A stretch of DNA of 64,000 bases from an uncultured Bacteroidota bacterium (GTDB taxonomy: Bacteria; Bacteroidota; Bacteroidia; Bacteroidales; P3): assembly GCA_902775135.1 (NCBI GenBank), contig CACYKY010000002.1, forward strand, positions 1 through 64,000, read 5' to 3'. Below, piece after piece: positions 17,104 to 27,000 of this stretch. The notes under the pieces were generated by a model that did no database searches, was not told the DNA's origin, and saw only the letters and a program-made list of their open reading frames with translations. The number at the start of each line of letters is the position of its first letter. The stretch's first letter is position 1. The translations under genes were made by a program, and so were the position numbers.

Positions 17104-18459
17104 ATGAACATCACAAGAGAGAAATTAAGTGATTTGGAACTCTGTATCAAGGTTGATATCGAGGAAAACGACTACATTGAAAATGTAAACAAGCAGCTGA
17201 AAGAGTATCAGCACAAAGCCACCATCCCCGGCTTCCGCAAGGGAATGGCCCCCAAGGGACTCATCGAGCGCATGTACAAGCCCGCCATCGTTGGCGACGC
17301 TGTGCAGAACACGCTCAACACCTCCCTCTTCAAGTATATCGATGACGAGAAACTCCACATCCTCGGCATGCCCATGTCCAACGACGAGAAGACCGGCGAG
17401 GTTGACTTCGCCAAGGGTACCTCCTTCACGTTCTATTTCGACGTTGCCGTCGCCCCCGAGTTCGAGATTGCATGGGACAAGGTCGATGTCAAGTACAACC
17501 AGTTGAAGGTCACCGCCAAGGATGTCGATGCCGAACTCAACAACGTTGTCAACCGCTACGGCAAGTTTGAGACCCCCGAGACCGTCGCCGCCGGCGATAT
17601 CATGTATGGTAAGGTCGTCGAGCTCGACAAGAAAGGTGCTCCCAAGGAAGGTGGCGTCGAGACCTTCGTCTCCCTCAACCTCCTCAACCTCAAGGATGCC
17701 GAACTTATGCCCCTCTTCGAGGGCAAAAAGGCCGAGGACAAGATTGTCTTCAACATGGCCAAAGCCTTCCCCACTGCCGACATCGAGCGCGCCCTGCATA
17801 TCGACAATGCCGCCGCCAAGAAATTCAAGTCCGATGTTGAACTCACCCTCTCCGGCATCTCCCGCATCATTCCCCACGAGATCAACGACGAGCTCTATCA
17901 GATGGTCTTCCCCGGTCAGACCGTGAAGGACGAGGCCGCTTTCCGCAAACTGCTCCAGAAAGAGATTGAGAAAGCCAATGCCGAACAGAGCGACTACCTC
18001 TTCGTCAACCAGGTCCGCAAGGCCCTCCTCGACCAGTTCGATGCTCCCCTGCCTGAGAACTTCCTCAAGCGCTGGTTCGCTTCCCGTGGCGACAAGGAGA
18101 TGACCCCCGAGAAAATCGAGGCCGACTGGAACGACAAATATGTCCCCTCGCTGAAGTGGGAACTCATCGAGTCCAAACTTGAGGCCCTCAGCCCCGTTGA
18201 GCCCACCAACAACCAGATCGTCGACTACATCAAGGACATCCTCCGCCGCAACGACCGCGCCATCGAGGGCGAGACCAAGGAACAGGCCGAGGACCGTCTC
18301 GAGAAGGCCGCCCGCAGCATCGCCGCCGACCGCCAAAACATCGGTCAGGTTATCGACCGTCTCTATGCCGACAACCTCAGCAAGCTCTTCAAGGAGCAGA
18401 TCAAACCCGAAGTGGAGAAAGTCTCCGCCAAGGATTTTGCAGAGCGTGCAAAAGCTTAA
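17104..18459 (+). CDS. tig: trigger factor (ribosome-bound chaperone)
   Basis: A 451-residue chaperone that meets nascent chains at the ribosome exit. The N-terminal ribosome-binding domain carries the signature GFRKGMAP (residues 43-50; consensus GFRxGxxP). The middle corresponds to the FKBP-like prolyl isomerase position (about 150-240), although the sequence is diverged, as is usual in Bacteroidetes. The long helical C-terminal domain (about 250-450) contains VRKALLDQFDAPLPENFLKRW. Cytoplasmic. Its normal downstream partners (clpP, clpX) are absent; two outer-membrane proteins follow instead. The chaperone identity is secure. Confidence 0.93.
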   Translation: MNITREKLSDLELCIKVDIEENDYIENVNKQLKEYQHKATIPGFRKGMAPKGLIERMYKPAIVGDAVQNTLNTSLFKYIDDEKLHILGMPMSNDEKTGEVDFAKGTSFTFYFDVAVAPEFEIAWDKVDVKYNQLKVTAKDVDAELNNVVNRYGKFETPETVAAGDIMYGKVVELDKKGAPKEGGVETFVSLNLLNLKDAELMPLFEGKKAEDKIVFNMAKAFPTADIERALHIDNAAAKKFKSDVELTLSGISRIIPHEINDELYQMVFPGQTVKDEAAFRKLLQKEIEKANAEQSDYLFVNQVRKALLDQFDAPLPENFLKRWFASRGDKEMTPEKIEADWNDKYVPSLKWELIESKLEALSPVEPTNNQIVDYIKDILRRNDRAIEGETKEQAEDRLEKAARSIAADRQNIGQVIDRLYADNLSKLFKEQIKPEVEKVSAKDFAERAKA

Positions 18460-18473
18460 ATATTAAACTACTG

Positions 18474-18508
18474 CTTTAATCTTTAAACTTTAGTCTTTAA
18501 CCTTAAAA
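18474..18508. repeat. 7-bp repeat spacer before an outer-membrane protein gene
   Basis: Five exact 7-bp units of CTTTAA(T/A/C) type. A partial inverted arm (TTAAATATTAAACTA, 18457-18471) lies to the left. Twelve bases separate the last unit from the ATG at 18521. Confidence 0.65.
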
Positions 18509-18520
18509 CATTACCCTTCA

Positions 18521-19768
18521 ATGAAGAAGTTGTTGTTGTCACTAGTGCTTGTTGGCTTTGCGCTTGTCGCCAAGGCCCAACCAGCAGCAGACAATACCTT
18601 TTTTTGGTCGGTGAATGCAGGAGCCACCTTCTATCAGCATTCCGGCGAAAGCCAGCTTGGACTTCCCTCCGGCGGACTCTATCTGGGCCGCTGGCTCATG
18701 AAGCCGCTGGCTTTCCGTCTGGCTTTCGATGTCAACATGGCCCCTAGCCACCTCCAGACCGATGGCTCGACCAACTCGCTCTATCTCTTTGGTAGCGCCG
18801 AGTTCATGTGGGACATCAATTCCACATTCTTCCATGTCTACAACAAGAACTTCCTCACCCCTATTCCCTTCTATCCCCTCATCGGCCTTGGTCTTGTCTA
18901 TCGACCCGAAATTGAAGTCGATGGCGTGACTCACGGCGCCGATAACGATTTCCAGGCCATGCTGGGCTTCAACATGCCCGTGCGCATTGGCACCAAGTGG
19001 GATGCCTTCCTGGAGTACAAGTGCTTCTTCCTCCCCCAGAGTTTCGATGGAAGTTTCGGGGATAACTTCATGCACAACATCACCCTCGGCCTCACACACC
19101 GTATGACCGACGACCCCTACCACCGCCGCACGGCCTACGAGTCGCGCAACACCGCTGAGGATTGGTTTGTCGGCTTCGGCGTGGGTGCCAGCTTCTCTTC
19201 CTTCGAGTTTGAGTTTGTCGACAATTTCGATGCCCGACTCTACAATTTCTCCCCGGAGATTATGCTGGGCCGCAACTACAGCGAGGTATGGACCATCCGC
19301 TTCGAGCTCTCCGGCTTCTTCGCCCGTGAGCGTGCCCACATCATCCCCGAACTCAACGAGGAGGGCACCGCCATGGTCGACGTGCTGCATCCGGGCCCTT
19401 GGTACACCTTCAATGTCCTGCACACGGACTTTATGGTCAACCTCACGCACCTCATCAACTTCCGTCGGGGTGTGAAGTGGAACTTCCTGCCCTATCTGGG
19501 TGCCGGTCCTGTCTGGCGCTATCGGGCCAAGCCTGTCTTCACCGTTGCTGCCGATGCGGGCATCATGGCGCGCCGCTACATCGACAACATGGGCGACTTC
19601 TACATCGACCTCAAGTACATCATGGTGCCGCCCCGTGTGGCGGGCGAAACGGGTCCCTCCGGCAGTATCTTCGGTGTGGGCTACCCCATGCTCACCTTCG
19701 GCTACATCCACAACTTCGGCCACTCCACCACCCGCTACCGCATGCCGGTCAACAGCTCCGTCAACTAA
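18521..19768 (+). CDS. outer-membrane beta-barrel protein, paralogue 1
   Basis: A 415-residue protein with a signal peptide (MKKLLLSLVLVGFALVAKAQ) and strand patterns typical of barrels. It seems to contain two related halves: residues about 27-200 (ending ITLGLTHRMTDDP) and about 215-415 (starting DWFVGFGVGASFSSF, ending TFGYIHNFGHSTTRYRMP). Each half could make an eight-strand barrel or half of a larger one. The next gene is a close paralogue. Role unknown; structural or porin-like function inferred. Confidence 0.65.
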   Translation: MKKLLLSLVLVGFALVAKAQPAADNTFFWSVNAGATFYQHSGESQLGLPSGGLYLGRWLMKPLAFRLAFDVNMAPSHLQTDGSTNSLYLFGSAEFMWDINSTFFHVYNKNFLTPIPFYPLIGLGLVYRPEIEVDGVTHGADNDFQAMLGFNMPVRIGTKWDAFLEYKCFFLPQSFDGSFGDNFMHNITLGLTHRMTDDPYHRRTAYESRNTAEDWFVGFGVGASFSSFEFEFVDNFDARLYNFSPEIMLGRNYSEVWTIRFELSGFFARERAHIIPELNEEGTAMVDVLHPGPWYTFNVLHTDFMVNLTHLINFRRGVKWNFLPYLGAGPVWRYRAKPVFTVAADAGIMARRYIDNMGDFYIDLKYIMVPPRVAGETGPSGSIFGVGYPMLTFGYIHNFGHSTTRYRMPVNSSVN

Positions 19769-19803
19769 ATCACCAATCACTAATCACTAATCACCAATCA
19801 CTA
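19769..19803. repeat. 7-bp repeat spacer that supplies the A of the start codon
   Basis: Five exact units of ATCAC(C/T)A. The final A of the last unit is the first base of the ATG of the next gene (19803). Confidence 0.7.
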
Positions 19804-21020
19804 TGAAGAAGTTATTATTGATTGCAGTCCTGTTCACCGCATTCGGTGCGCCCACCACCCTCCAGGCACAGCCCGGAGACCGATTCGGCGACAATATGTT
19901 CGTCTCACTGAAGGGAGGCATGGGCATGTACAGCAACCGCCTCAACGAGAACCCCACGGGCTTCTCCGGCGGCATTTCTGTGGGCAAGTGGATTGTCAGC
20001 CCCCTGGCCTTCAGGGTCAGCTTCGACTTTATGACCATTCCCAATGCCAGCACCCTGAACCCCTACACCGCCCAGTTCGCCCTCGGCAGCGCCGAATTCC
20101 TATGGGACTTCACCTCCACCTTCATGCGCATCCGCAACTGGCGTTTCAAAGTCTATCCCATGATAGGCTTGGGTGTGGTGTTTGAGGGCAGCAGCAACGG
20201 CAACCACATCACCGACCACGAGTTCCAGGCCATGCTTGGCGCTCAGGCCAACTATGTCATCAATCCCCGCTGGGATGCTTTCCTGGAGTACAAGTGCAAC
20301 TTCTTCCCCGAGGCCTTCGACGGCAGCGGTGGCGACGTCTACCTCCACTCGTTCCTCGTGGGCTTCTCGCACCAGTTCACCGAAGGCCCTTTCCGCCGCC
20401 GCACGGCGGGAGAGTCGCGCGATGTGATGGAGGACTGGTTCTTCGGAGCCGGTATCGGTCCCAACTTCTCCTCGTTCACCTTCGAGCACATGGACAAGCT
20501 GGGCATGTATGGTGCGGCACCTGAAATCATGTTTGGCCGCAACTACAGCAATTTCTGGACCATCCGCTTCGAGCTGGCGGGCCTCACTGCCCACGAGCGC
20601 TACGATACCATCAACGACGAGCCTGGCGACGGCTACACCTTCTCGACCTTCCACACCGACGTAATGGTGAACCTCACCCACGCCTTGAAGTTCTCACGCG
20701 GCAAGAAACTCAATGTGCTGCCCTATCTGGGTGCCGGACTGGCGTGGCGCTACGACAATGCGAAGTTCGACATGGCTGCCGACTTCGGCGTCATGTTGCG
20801 CTACTATGTGGGCCGACGTAGCGACCTCTATGCCGACTTCAAGTACACGATGGTCACGCCGCGTATTGGCGGCGGCACCGGCGAGCCCAGTTCGCTGCCG
20901 GGCATCCTGAGCTACGACATCCTCTGGGTGGGCTTGCCCTCCATCACCGTGGGCTACATCTACAACTTCGGCCACAACACCACGCGCTATCGCCTGCCGG
21001 CCCAATGGTGCGCTGACTAA
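19803..21020 (+). CDS. outer-membrane beta-barrel protein, paralogue 2
   Basis: A 405-residue paralogue of the preceding protein with the same layout: signal peptide, LKGGMGMYSNRL start, FQAMLGAQANYVINPRWDAF in the first half, and DWFFGAGIGPNFSSF starting the second half; it ends ITVGYIYNFGHNTTRYRLP. Shared landmarks are the aligned blocks FQAMLG, WDAFLEYKC, HRR-ESR, IMFGRNYS and NFGH-TTRYR. Tandem duplication is the simplest origin. A strong terminator follows, closing the tig-OMP-OMP unit. Confidence 0.65.
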   Translation: MKKLLLIAVLFTAFGAPTTLQAQPGDRFGDNMFVSLKGGMGMYSNRLNENPTGFSGGISVGKWIVSPLAFRVSFDFMTIPNASTLNPYTAQFALGSAEFLWDFTSTFMRIRNWRFKVYPMIGLGVVFEGSSNGNHITDHEFQAMLGAQANYVINPRWDAFLEYKCNFFPEAFDGSGGDVYLHSFLVGFSHQFTEGPFRRRTAGESRDVMEDWFFGAGIGPNFSSFTFEHMDKLGMYGAAPEIMFGRNYSNFWTIRFELAGLTAHERYDTINDEPGDGYTFSTFHTDVMVNLTHALKFSRGKKLNVLPYLGAGLAWRYDNAKFDMAADFGVMLRYYVGRRSDLYADFKYTMVTPRIGGGTGEPSSLPGILSYDILWVGLPSITVGYIYNFGHNTTRYRLPAQWCAD

Positions 21021-21037
21021 AAAGAGAAGACAAACAG

Positions 21038-21071
21038 AAAGCCCCCTGCCGACGACAGGGGGCTTTTTTTA
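21038..21071 (+). terminator. intrinsic terminator after the OMP pair
   Basis: AAAGCCCCCTG (21038-21048) pairs with CAGGGGGCTTT (21056-21066) around a seven-base loop, followed by a run of seven T. Classic rho-independent form. Confidence 0.9.
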
Positions 21072-21106
21072 TTTTTCCGAGAATTACGCTGGAGGCGGAG
21101 AATGTT

Positions 21107-21964
21107 TTAGAGGCTGCTATAGGGGATGGAGAAGGTGTCGCCGCCGCGCATATCGCCCGTCTGCAGACCCTTCTTGAGCCATTTCATGCGCTGGGCCGAG
21201 GTGCCGTGGGTGAAGCTCTCGGGATACACCTGGCCGCGGGCGCGCTTCTGCAGGTAGTCGTCACCGATTTTCTGAGCCGCGTCGATAGCTTCCTTCAGGT
21301 CGCCCTCGTCGAGCGAGCCGAACATCTGGTTCTCGTGGTAGCCCCACACGCCGGCATAGTAGTCAGCCAGCAGCTCGATGCGCACGCTGGTCTTGTTCTT
21401 CTCCGTCTCGTTCTGGCGGCTCATCTGGCCGTGGGCCTCGTCGAGGATGCCGAGGAGGTGCTCCACGTGGTGTCCCACCTCGTGGGCGATGACATAGGCA
21501 TATGCGAAGTCGCCGCCGGCACCGAGGCTCTTAGGCATTTCGTTGAAGAAATCGAGGTCGAGGTAGAGGCACTCGTCGGCCGAGCAGTAGAACGGGCCCA
21601 CCGCCGAGGTGGCGTTACCGCAGCCGCTCTGCACCGAGCCGTGGAACAGCACCATGGTCGGCGCCTTGTAGGTGCGACCCATCTTCTTGAACTCTGCCGT
21701 CCACACATCCTCGGTAGAGGCCAGTATCTGCTTGGCAAACACGGCGAATTCCTCCTCTTGCGCCGTGGGGGTATAGTTCTCGGTCTGGCCGCTCATGGCG
21801 TTGCTGGCCACCTGCTGTACCACGTCGCCCATGTTACCGCCATTGAGCAGGGTCATTAGGACTGCGATGACGATGGCGCCGATGCCTCCGCCGATAGCGA
21901 CCTTCTTGCCTGTGCTGCGGCGGTCGTCTACATTTGTACTTTGTCTTCTTCCGTTGAGATTCAT
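21107..21964 (-). CDS. neutral zinc metallopeptidase, YpfJ family
   Basis: A 285-residue membrane-anchored protein: basic N-terminus, one membrane segment (about 22-42), then the zinc peptidase domain. The zinc motif HEVGHH is at residues 161-166; a downstream Glu in RIELLADYYAGVWGY (about 195) is the likely third ligand. SGCGNATSAVGPFYC and the CSADECLYLDLDFF block before it are family hallmarks. Length is normal for YpfJ-type proteins. The substrate is not known for the family. It faces the OMP terminator and is divergent from the next gene. Confidence 0.88.
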   Translation of the reverse strand: MNLNGRRQSTNVDDRRSTGKKVAIGGGIGAIVIAVLMTLLNGGNMGDVVQQVASNAMSGQTENYTPTAQEEEFAVFAKQILASTEDVWTAEFKKMGRTYKAPTMVLFHGSVQSGCGNATSAVGPFYCSADECLYLDLDFFNEMPKSLGAGGDFAYAYVIAHEVGHHVEHLLGILDEAHGQMSRQNETEKNKTSVRIELLADYYAGVWGYHENQMFGSLDEGDLKEAIDAAQKIGDDYLQKRARGQVYPESFTHGTSAQRMKWLKKGLQTGDMRGGDTFSIPYSSL

Positions 21965-22047
21965 GATGTTATAAAGATTTGATTAATAATTGCTATGAAA
22001 AAATATTTGAGTTAATAACGACGGAAAAGTATTTTTATTGTATCCCT

Positions 22048-22064
22048 GGGAACGCGGGCGTCCC
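22048..22064. repeat. GC-rich intergenic hairpin
   Basis: GGGAACGC and GCGTCCC pair with one bulged A. It is a GC island in the AT-rich 21965-22226 spacer. No promoter box is clear in this spacer and I see nothing else in it. Confidence 0.35.
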
Positions 22065-22226
22065 GTCTGATAGGAGGTCCTCGACCGAAAATCCAGTTAA
22101 ATATTGTTAAAATAAAGAAATGACGGTAGTATTTTGAAGAAAAGGGTGTTATAGTATATATGCGTGGGTGCTTGCTGTGGAGGGGCAATAAAAGATGTTT
22201 TTATTCGTTATTTGAAAAAAACAGGT

Positions 22227-23885
22227 ATGCAGATGTTGAGATGTTCACTGGGGCGGATGGTGCTGCTTGTGGTGCTGCTGCTGGCGGGTACGGGCTGCAT
22301 GGCGCAGGGTGTGACCCAGGAGTGGCCCGAGGTGCTAGAAAACGATAGGTATTGCGACCTTTTTGTGCGCCACGATACGCTTTATGCCGAGCCGCAGGAC
22401 GAGGGAGATTGGCTGGTGCACGAGGACGCCGTGGTGCTCGACCTGCAATCGCGGTTGGGGGTGCATGCTCATGTGAAGTGGCAGAAGGTGGCGGAATACC
22501 ATGGGCGCTACTACTGCGCCTTCCATTACTCCGGCCTTTCGGGGAGCGGGGCGATGATGGCCGTGGTGGACGGCAGCAGCGGACGGTATACGCTGGCGCC
22601 GGTGCCGGTTGAGACGGGTATGCACCACGCGGATGACCTCTTTGTGCGTCACGACACCCTCTTCTATCACCACTACGGCTCCTGGGCTAAGCAGGACCAT
22701 TGGTTCGACACGACGGCGATGCAGTGGCGCGAGTGCGCCAAGACGGGCGACCTTGTGCACGAGGATGCCGATTATCGCGTCTATGCCATGGATCACGGCG
22801 AGTGGGGCCAATGCACGTGGTTCATCCACCGTGCCACGGGCCGGAGGCTGGTGGTGGCGGGCATCGGGTGGCTGCGACGTGCGGGCGAGGCCTACTACAT
22901 AGTGGAGCCCGCGCTGGTGCGCCGGGTGAGCCTGGCGCAGCTGGCTGCTGCCGAGTCGTCGCCGGTGACGATGGAGGATGCCGATACGGGCTATTCGATG
23001 GCGGGATATATGCGGGTGATTATCGACGGCGACATCGTCTATCGCCCCTCGGACTACGACGGTTTCCGCGACGGCTACCTGCAGCTTCCGCGCGACACGA
23101 TGATAGTGGCGCCCTTCGTCGATGGCGATAGCCTGCGGCTGCTGGTAGACCTGCCGGGAGGCACGGCGGTGATGACGCTGAGGGACGGACGGCTGTGCAT
23201 GGTGCAAGACCTCGGCCGACGCTATGGGTTGCTACGTCCGAACTACGACTGGCGGGGCATGCTGCAGGGCGACGGGCTGCTGCTCCCATGGCGGGAGGAC
23301 GCTTTTGAGGCGGGGGTGCTGCGTGTGGAAAAAGGGCAGGTCTCTGTATTGTCCCTGCGCCACAATATCGATACCCTGCCGCTGCTGCCCACCGACGGGC
23401 TGGACTCGTTGCTGCCCTTCCTGGCAGGGGAGTGGGGGAGTATCGACGGGCGACGGCTGCGAGAGTTCCTGAATGCTCAGGGCAACTACTACAGGGGTGG
23501 CGACAGCCTGCTGCGCAACGCCTATTTCGGGGAAGATGCGGGCATCGACGAGGATCAGCACCATTGCGACCTCTACGTCCGCCGCGTGGACACGCTCTAT
23601 TGGCTTGGTATCCAAGTATGTCTGCAAAATGCCGACAGCGTGGCAGACGCTCTGTTCTTCGACTTCGGCCTTCCCAATACGTATGAGCCTGCTATGCCTC
23701 TGTGGGACCGTCTGGGCTATGAGGAACGTCAGCGGTTCTTCCAGCGTATCAACGAGCGTGTCATTGCCCACCTGGATGCCCTCTGCGGACGCCACCGCCG
23801 TGTGGACGAGCAGGACCTCTTCTGGCACTTGGGCTCCCTCCGTCTCCGCTACTACCCCAACAGTCAGCGGTTGTTGGTGTGGTGA
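22227..23885 (+). CDS. lipoprotein or secreted protein, unknown function
   Basis: A 552-residue protein starting at 22227 (MQMLRCSLGRMVLLVVLLLAGTGC); the upstream in-frame ATG adds a Cys-rich stretch unlike a signal. The Cys at residue 24 suits a lipobox (AGTGC). The mature part has propeller-like repeats: DLFVRHDTLY near residue 46 and DLFVRHDTLFYHH near 157, plus other D-L-x-R-x-DTLY variants (LYVRRVDTLYWLG near 454). I do not recognise the family; a beta-propeller is plausible. No T9SS tail. Confidence 0.55.
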   Translation: MQMLRCSLGRMVLLVVLLLAGTGCMAQGVTQEWPEVLENDRYCDLFVRHDTLYAEPQDEGDWLVHEDAVVLDLQSRLGVHAHVKWQKVAEYHGRYYCAFHYSGLSGSGAMMAVVDGSSGRYTLAPVPVETGMHHADDLFVRHDTLFYHHYGSWAKQDHWFDTTAMQWRECAKTGDLVHEDADYRVYAMDHGEWGQCTWFIHRATGRRLVVAGIGWLRRAGEAYYIVEPALVRRVSLAQLAAAESSPVTMEDADTGYSMAGYMRVIIDGDIVYRPSDYDGFRDGYLQLPRDTMIVAPFVDGDSLRLLVDLPGGTAVMTLRDGRLCMVQDLGRRYGLLRPNYDWRGMLQGDGLLLPWREDAFEAGVLRVEKGQVSVLSLRHNIDTLPLLPTDGLDSLLPFLAGEWGSIDGRRLREFLNAQGNYYRGGDSLLRNAYFGEDAGIDEDQHHCDLYVRRVDTLYWLGIQVCLQNADSVADALFFDFGLPNTYEPAMPLWDRLGYEERQRFFQRINERVIAHLDALCGRHRRVDEQDLFWHLGSLRLRYYPNSQRLLVW

Positions 23886-24001
23886 GGAAAGATATTTTTT
23901 TGAAAAAAGATTTGCATTTTTGCGAGGGTTTGATTAATTTTGTGGTGTTCTATTGTTGATAGAAAACACAATATTATATTAATCTATAAACACTTACAAA
24001 G

Positions 24002-27000
24002 ATGTACAAGATTGAAAAACATCCCATTCTGGACATCCCGCAGGGCGAGATGGTGGAATTTATGTTTGAAGGCAAGAAGGTGCAGGCGCAGAAAGGCTAC
24101 ACGATAGCCAAAGCATTGCACGAGGCTGGTTTTCCGGTACATAGCCACAGTTTGGCCGGCAGGAACCGCTCGCTGGAGTGCGGCATAGGCAAGTGCGGTG
24201 CCTGCGAAATGCTGGTCGACGGGCGTGTGCGGAGGATATGCATCACGGCTGTGGATGGTGTGAAGGAGGTTCGCACCATCACCCACGAGGCCGACCTGCC
24301 GGGTGTTACCTTCGAGCCGCCTGCCCGTCCCGAGGAGTCGGCGCAGACGGTGCAGGTGTACAAGACCCAGGTGGCCATCATCGGCGCGGGTCCTGCAGGC
24401 TTGGCTTGTCGCGAGCAACTGAACGCTTTCGGTATAGACAATCTTGTCATCGACAGCAATCCGCGTATCGGCGGACAATTCAATATGCAGACGCACCAGT
24501 TCTTCTTCTTCGAGAAAGAGAAGAAATATGGCGGCATGCGCGGATTCGACATAGCAAAGACGCTGGCAGGAGACCGCGTGCCCGCGGAGGGCAATAAGGC
24601 CGCCGCACCCGACGGCATCCTGCTGAACACCACGGTGTGGGACATCCTTGAGGGACCGCGCATCGCCGTGAAGAACGTAGTGACGGGTCAGATGGGCTAC
24701 GTCGACGCACAGCACATGGTGGTGGCCGCAGGAGCGGTGCCCTTCATGCCGCCCTTCGAGAACGACGACGTGCCGGGAGTGTACACCGCCGCCGTGTTCC
24801 AGAAGATGATGAATCAGGAACACACGCTGCTGGGCAAGAGCGTGCTGACCGTCGGCGCGGGCAATATTGGCTACCTCACCTCCTATCAGGGCATGCAGGC
24901 AGGAGCCACCATCAAGGCCATCATCGAAGCAATGCCGCGCGAGGGCGGATTCCCCGTGCAGGCCAACCGTGTGCGTCGTCTGGGAATTCCCATCATGACG
25001 GGCTACACGCTGCTGCGCGCCATCCCCAACGCCGACAAGACGGGCATCACCGGGGCCGTCATTGCCAAGTGCGAGAACTTCAAGCCTATACCCGGTACCG
25101 AGCAGATAATCGATGGTATAGATATCATCAATATCTGTACGGGTCTTGTGCCCGACAACCAACTGCTTACCAAGGGCAAGGAACTCTTCGGTCACCATGT
25201 CTACGGCGCAGGCGACGCTGTGCGCATAGGCGAGGGTACGAGTGCTGTGTTGCGCGGCAAGCAGGTGGCCTACGAGATAGCGCAGGAAATGGCCATCAGA
25301 TTCAACTACGACGACTATCTGGAGGTTTCGCGCCAGTATATCGACTCCCAGCAGCACCCCATACGGTTGCTGGAGAAGCCCAACTTGCCGAGCATGGAGC
25401 GTATGGCCATGAGGCCCTTCGTGCAGCTCGACTGCCTCTACGGTTTTGCCTGTAACCCCTGTACCTTCAGCTGTCCCCAGGGTGCTATCAGCAAGCCCAC
25501 CACATCGTCAACGCCCACGGTGGATTATGACAAGTGCATAGGCTGCATGGCCTGCGTCAACCATTGCCCCGGACTGGCCATCTTTGGCTACGATATGGCG
25601 AAGAACTGCTGCTTCTTGCCTGTGGAGTACGAGGTGGCGGACGGCGCCGAGGTCTTTCTGGTGGACAACAACGGTCGTAAGATTGGCGAAGGCAAGGTGG
25701 AAAAGGTGCTCAAGAAAGACAACAAGACCAATGTGGCCCGCGTCTTCGTGGCCCAGGTCGACGGCCCGATGACCGACATCAAGGGCTTCATCGTTAAAGA
25801 GCGTTATCCTGAGCCGCTTCAAAATTCAGAATTCAGAATTCAAAATTCAGAGCCCACCTACATCTGCCATTGCGAGGATATCACCGACCAGCAGATACTG
25901 GACATTGTGGGCGACCGCAAGTATATCTCTGTCGACGAGCTTAAACACATCACCCGCATGGGTATGGGCCCCTGCCGCGGTAAACGCTGCATAGCCCGTG
26001 CCCGTCAGTTGCTGCGTTCGCACGGCATCGAGCTCACGGGCGACGCCACGCCGCGTGCGCCGCTGAGCAACCAAGTCACCCTCGGCGACCTCTACACCGA
26101 AGGCCGCAAGGAGGTCTTCGTCTTCCCGAAGGGCAACGAGGTGAGCCACGAGGAGGTGCGGGTGCTCATTGCCGGCGGCGGCATAGCGGGCAGCGGCCTC
26201 TTCCGCTACTTCAGCGAGGCGGGCTTCAAACCGGTGATGGTCAACTGGAGCCGCGGAGCCTCGTGGCGCAACATCGGTGGCGGCCGTCCTGCATTCAGCA
26301 ATCCCGACATCGCCGACATCGCCCAGCACAGTCACGAGATCTTCAAGCAGATCCAGTCGGTGCACAACATCAACTACAAGCCTACGCGCTATGTGAACCT
26401 CGTGCACGACGAGGCTACCTACAAGGCCCTCGACGCCAGCCGTGCTTGGAGCGACGCCTACATGGTGGACCGCAAGGACTTCAAGAAGGAAATCTCGCCC
26501 CTGTGGGACGACACCAAGACCACCTATAGCCACGCCCTCATGACACGCGACTGCTGGCAGGCTACTCCCGGCCGCGTGATTGACTACATCCGCGGAATCG
26601 GCGTTTCCCTCGGCGGCCGCTACTACGAGGACTGCGAGCTGCTCTCCGTGGCCCGCAAGGGCGACAAGGTCGTTGCCTTGGTGCGCAACCACGAGGGCCG
26701 CTATGTGGAGTACACCTGCAACCACTTCGTCAACGCCATGGGTTGGGGTGCCGAGAAATTCACCGATATGCTGGGCATCGACACCGGCCTCTACCCTGTG
26801 AAGCACCAGGCCTTCATCACTCGCCGTCTGCCCCTGATGGGTGTGAACGGCGATGCGCTGGACATGATCATCGACCGCCGCCATTACAAAGGCTTCAGCG
26901 CCGTCTATGGCCAGCAGTTTGCCCACACCGGCCAGATCATTGGCTGCGCCAGCCCCGACACCGACGCCTACGAGACGCGTCAGAACATCAAGTACAACAG

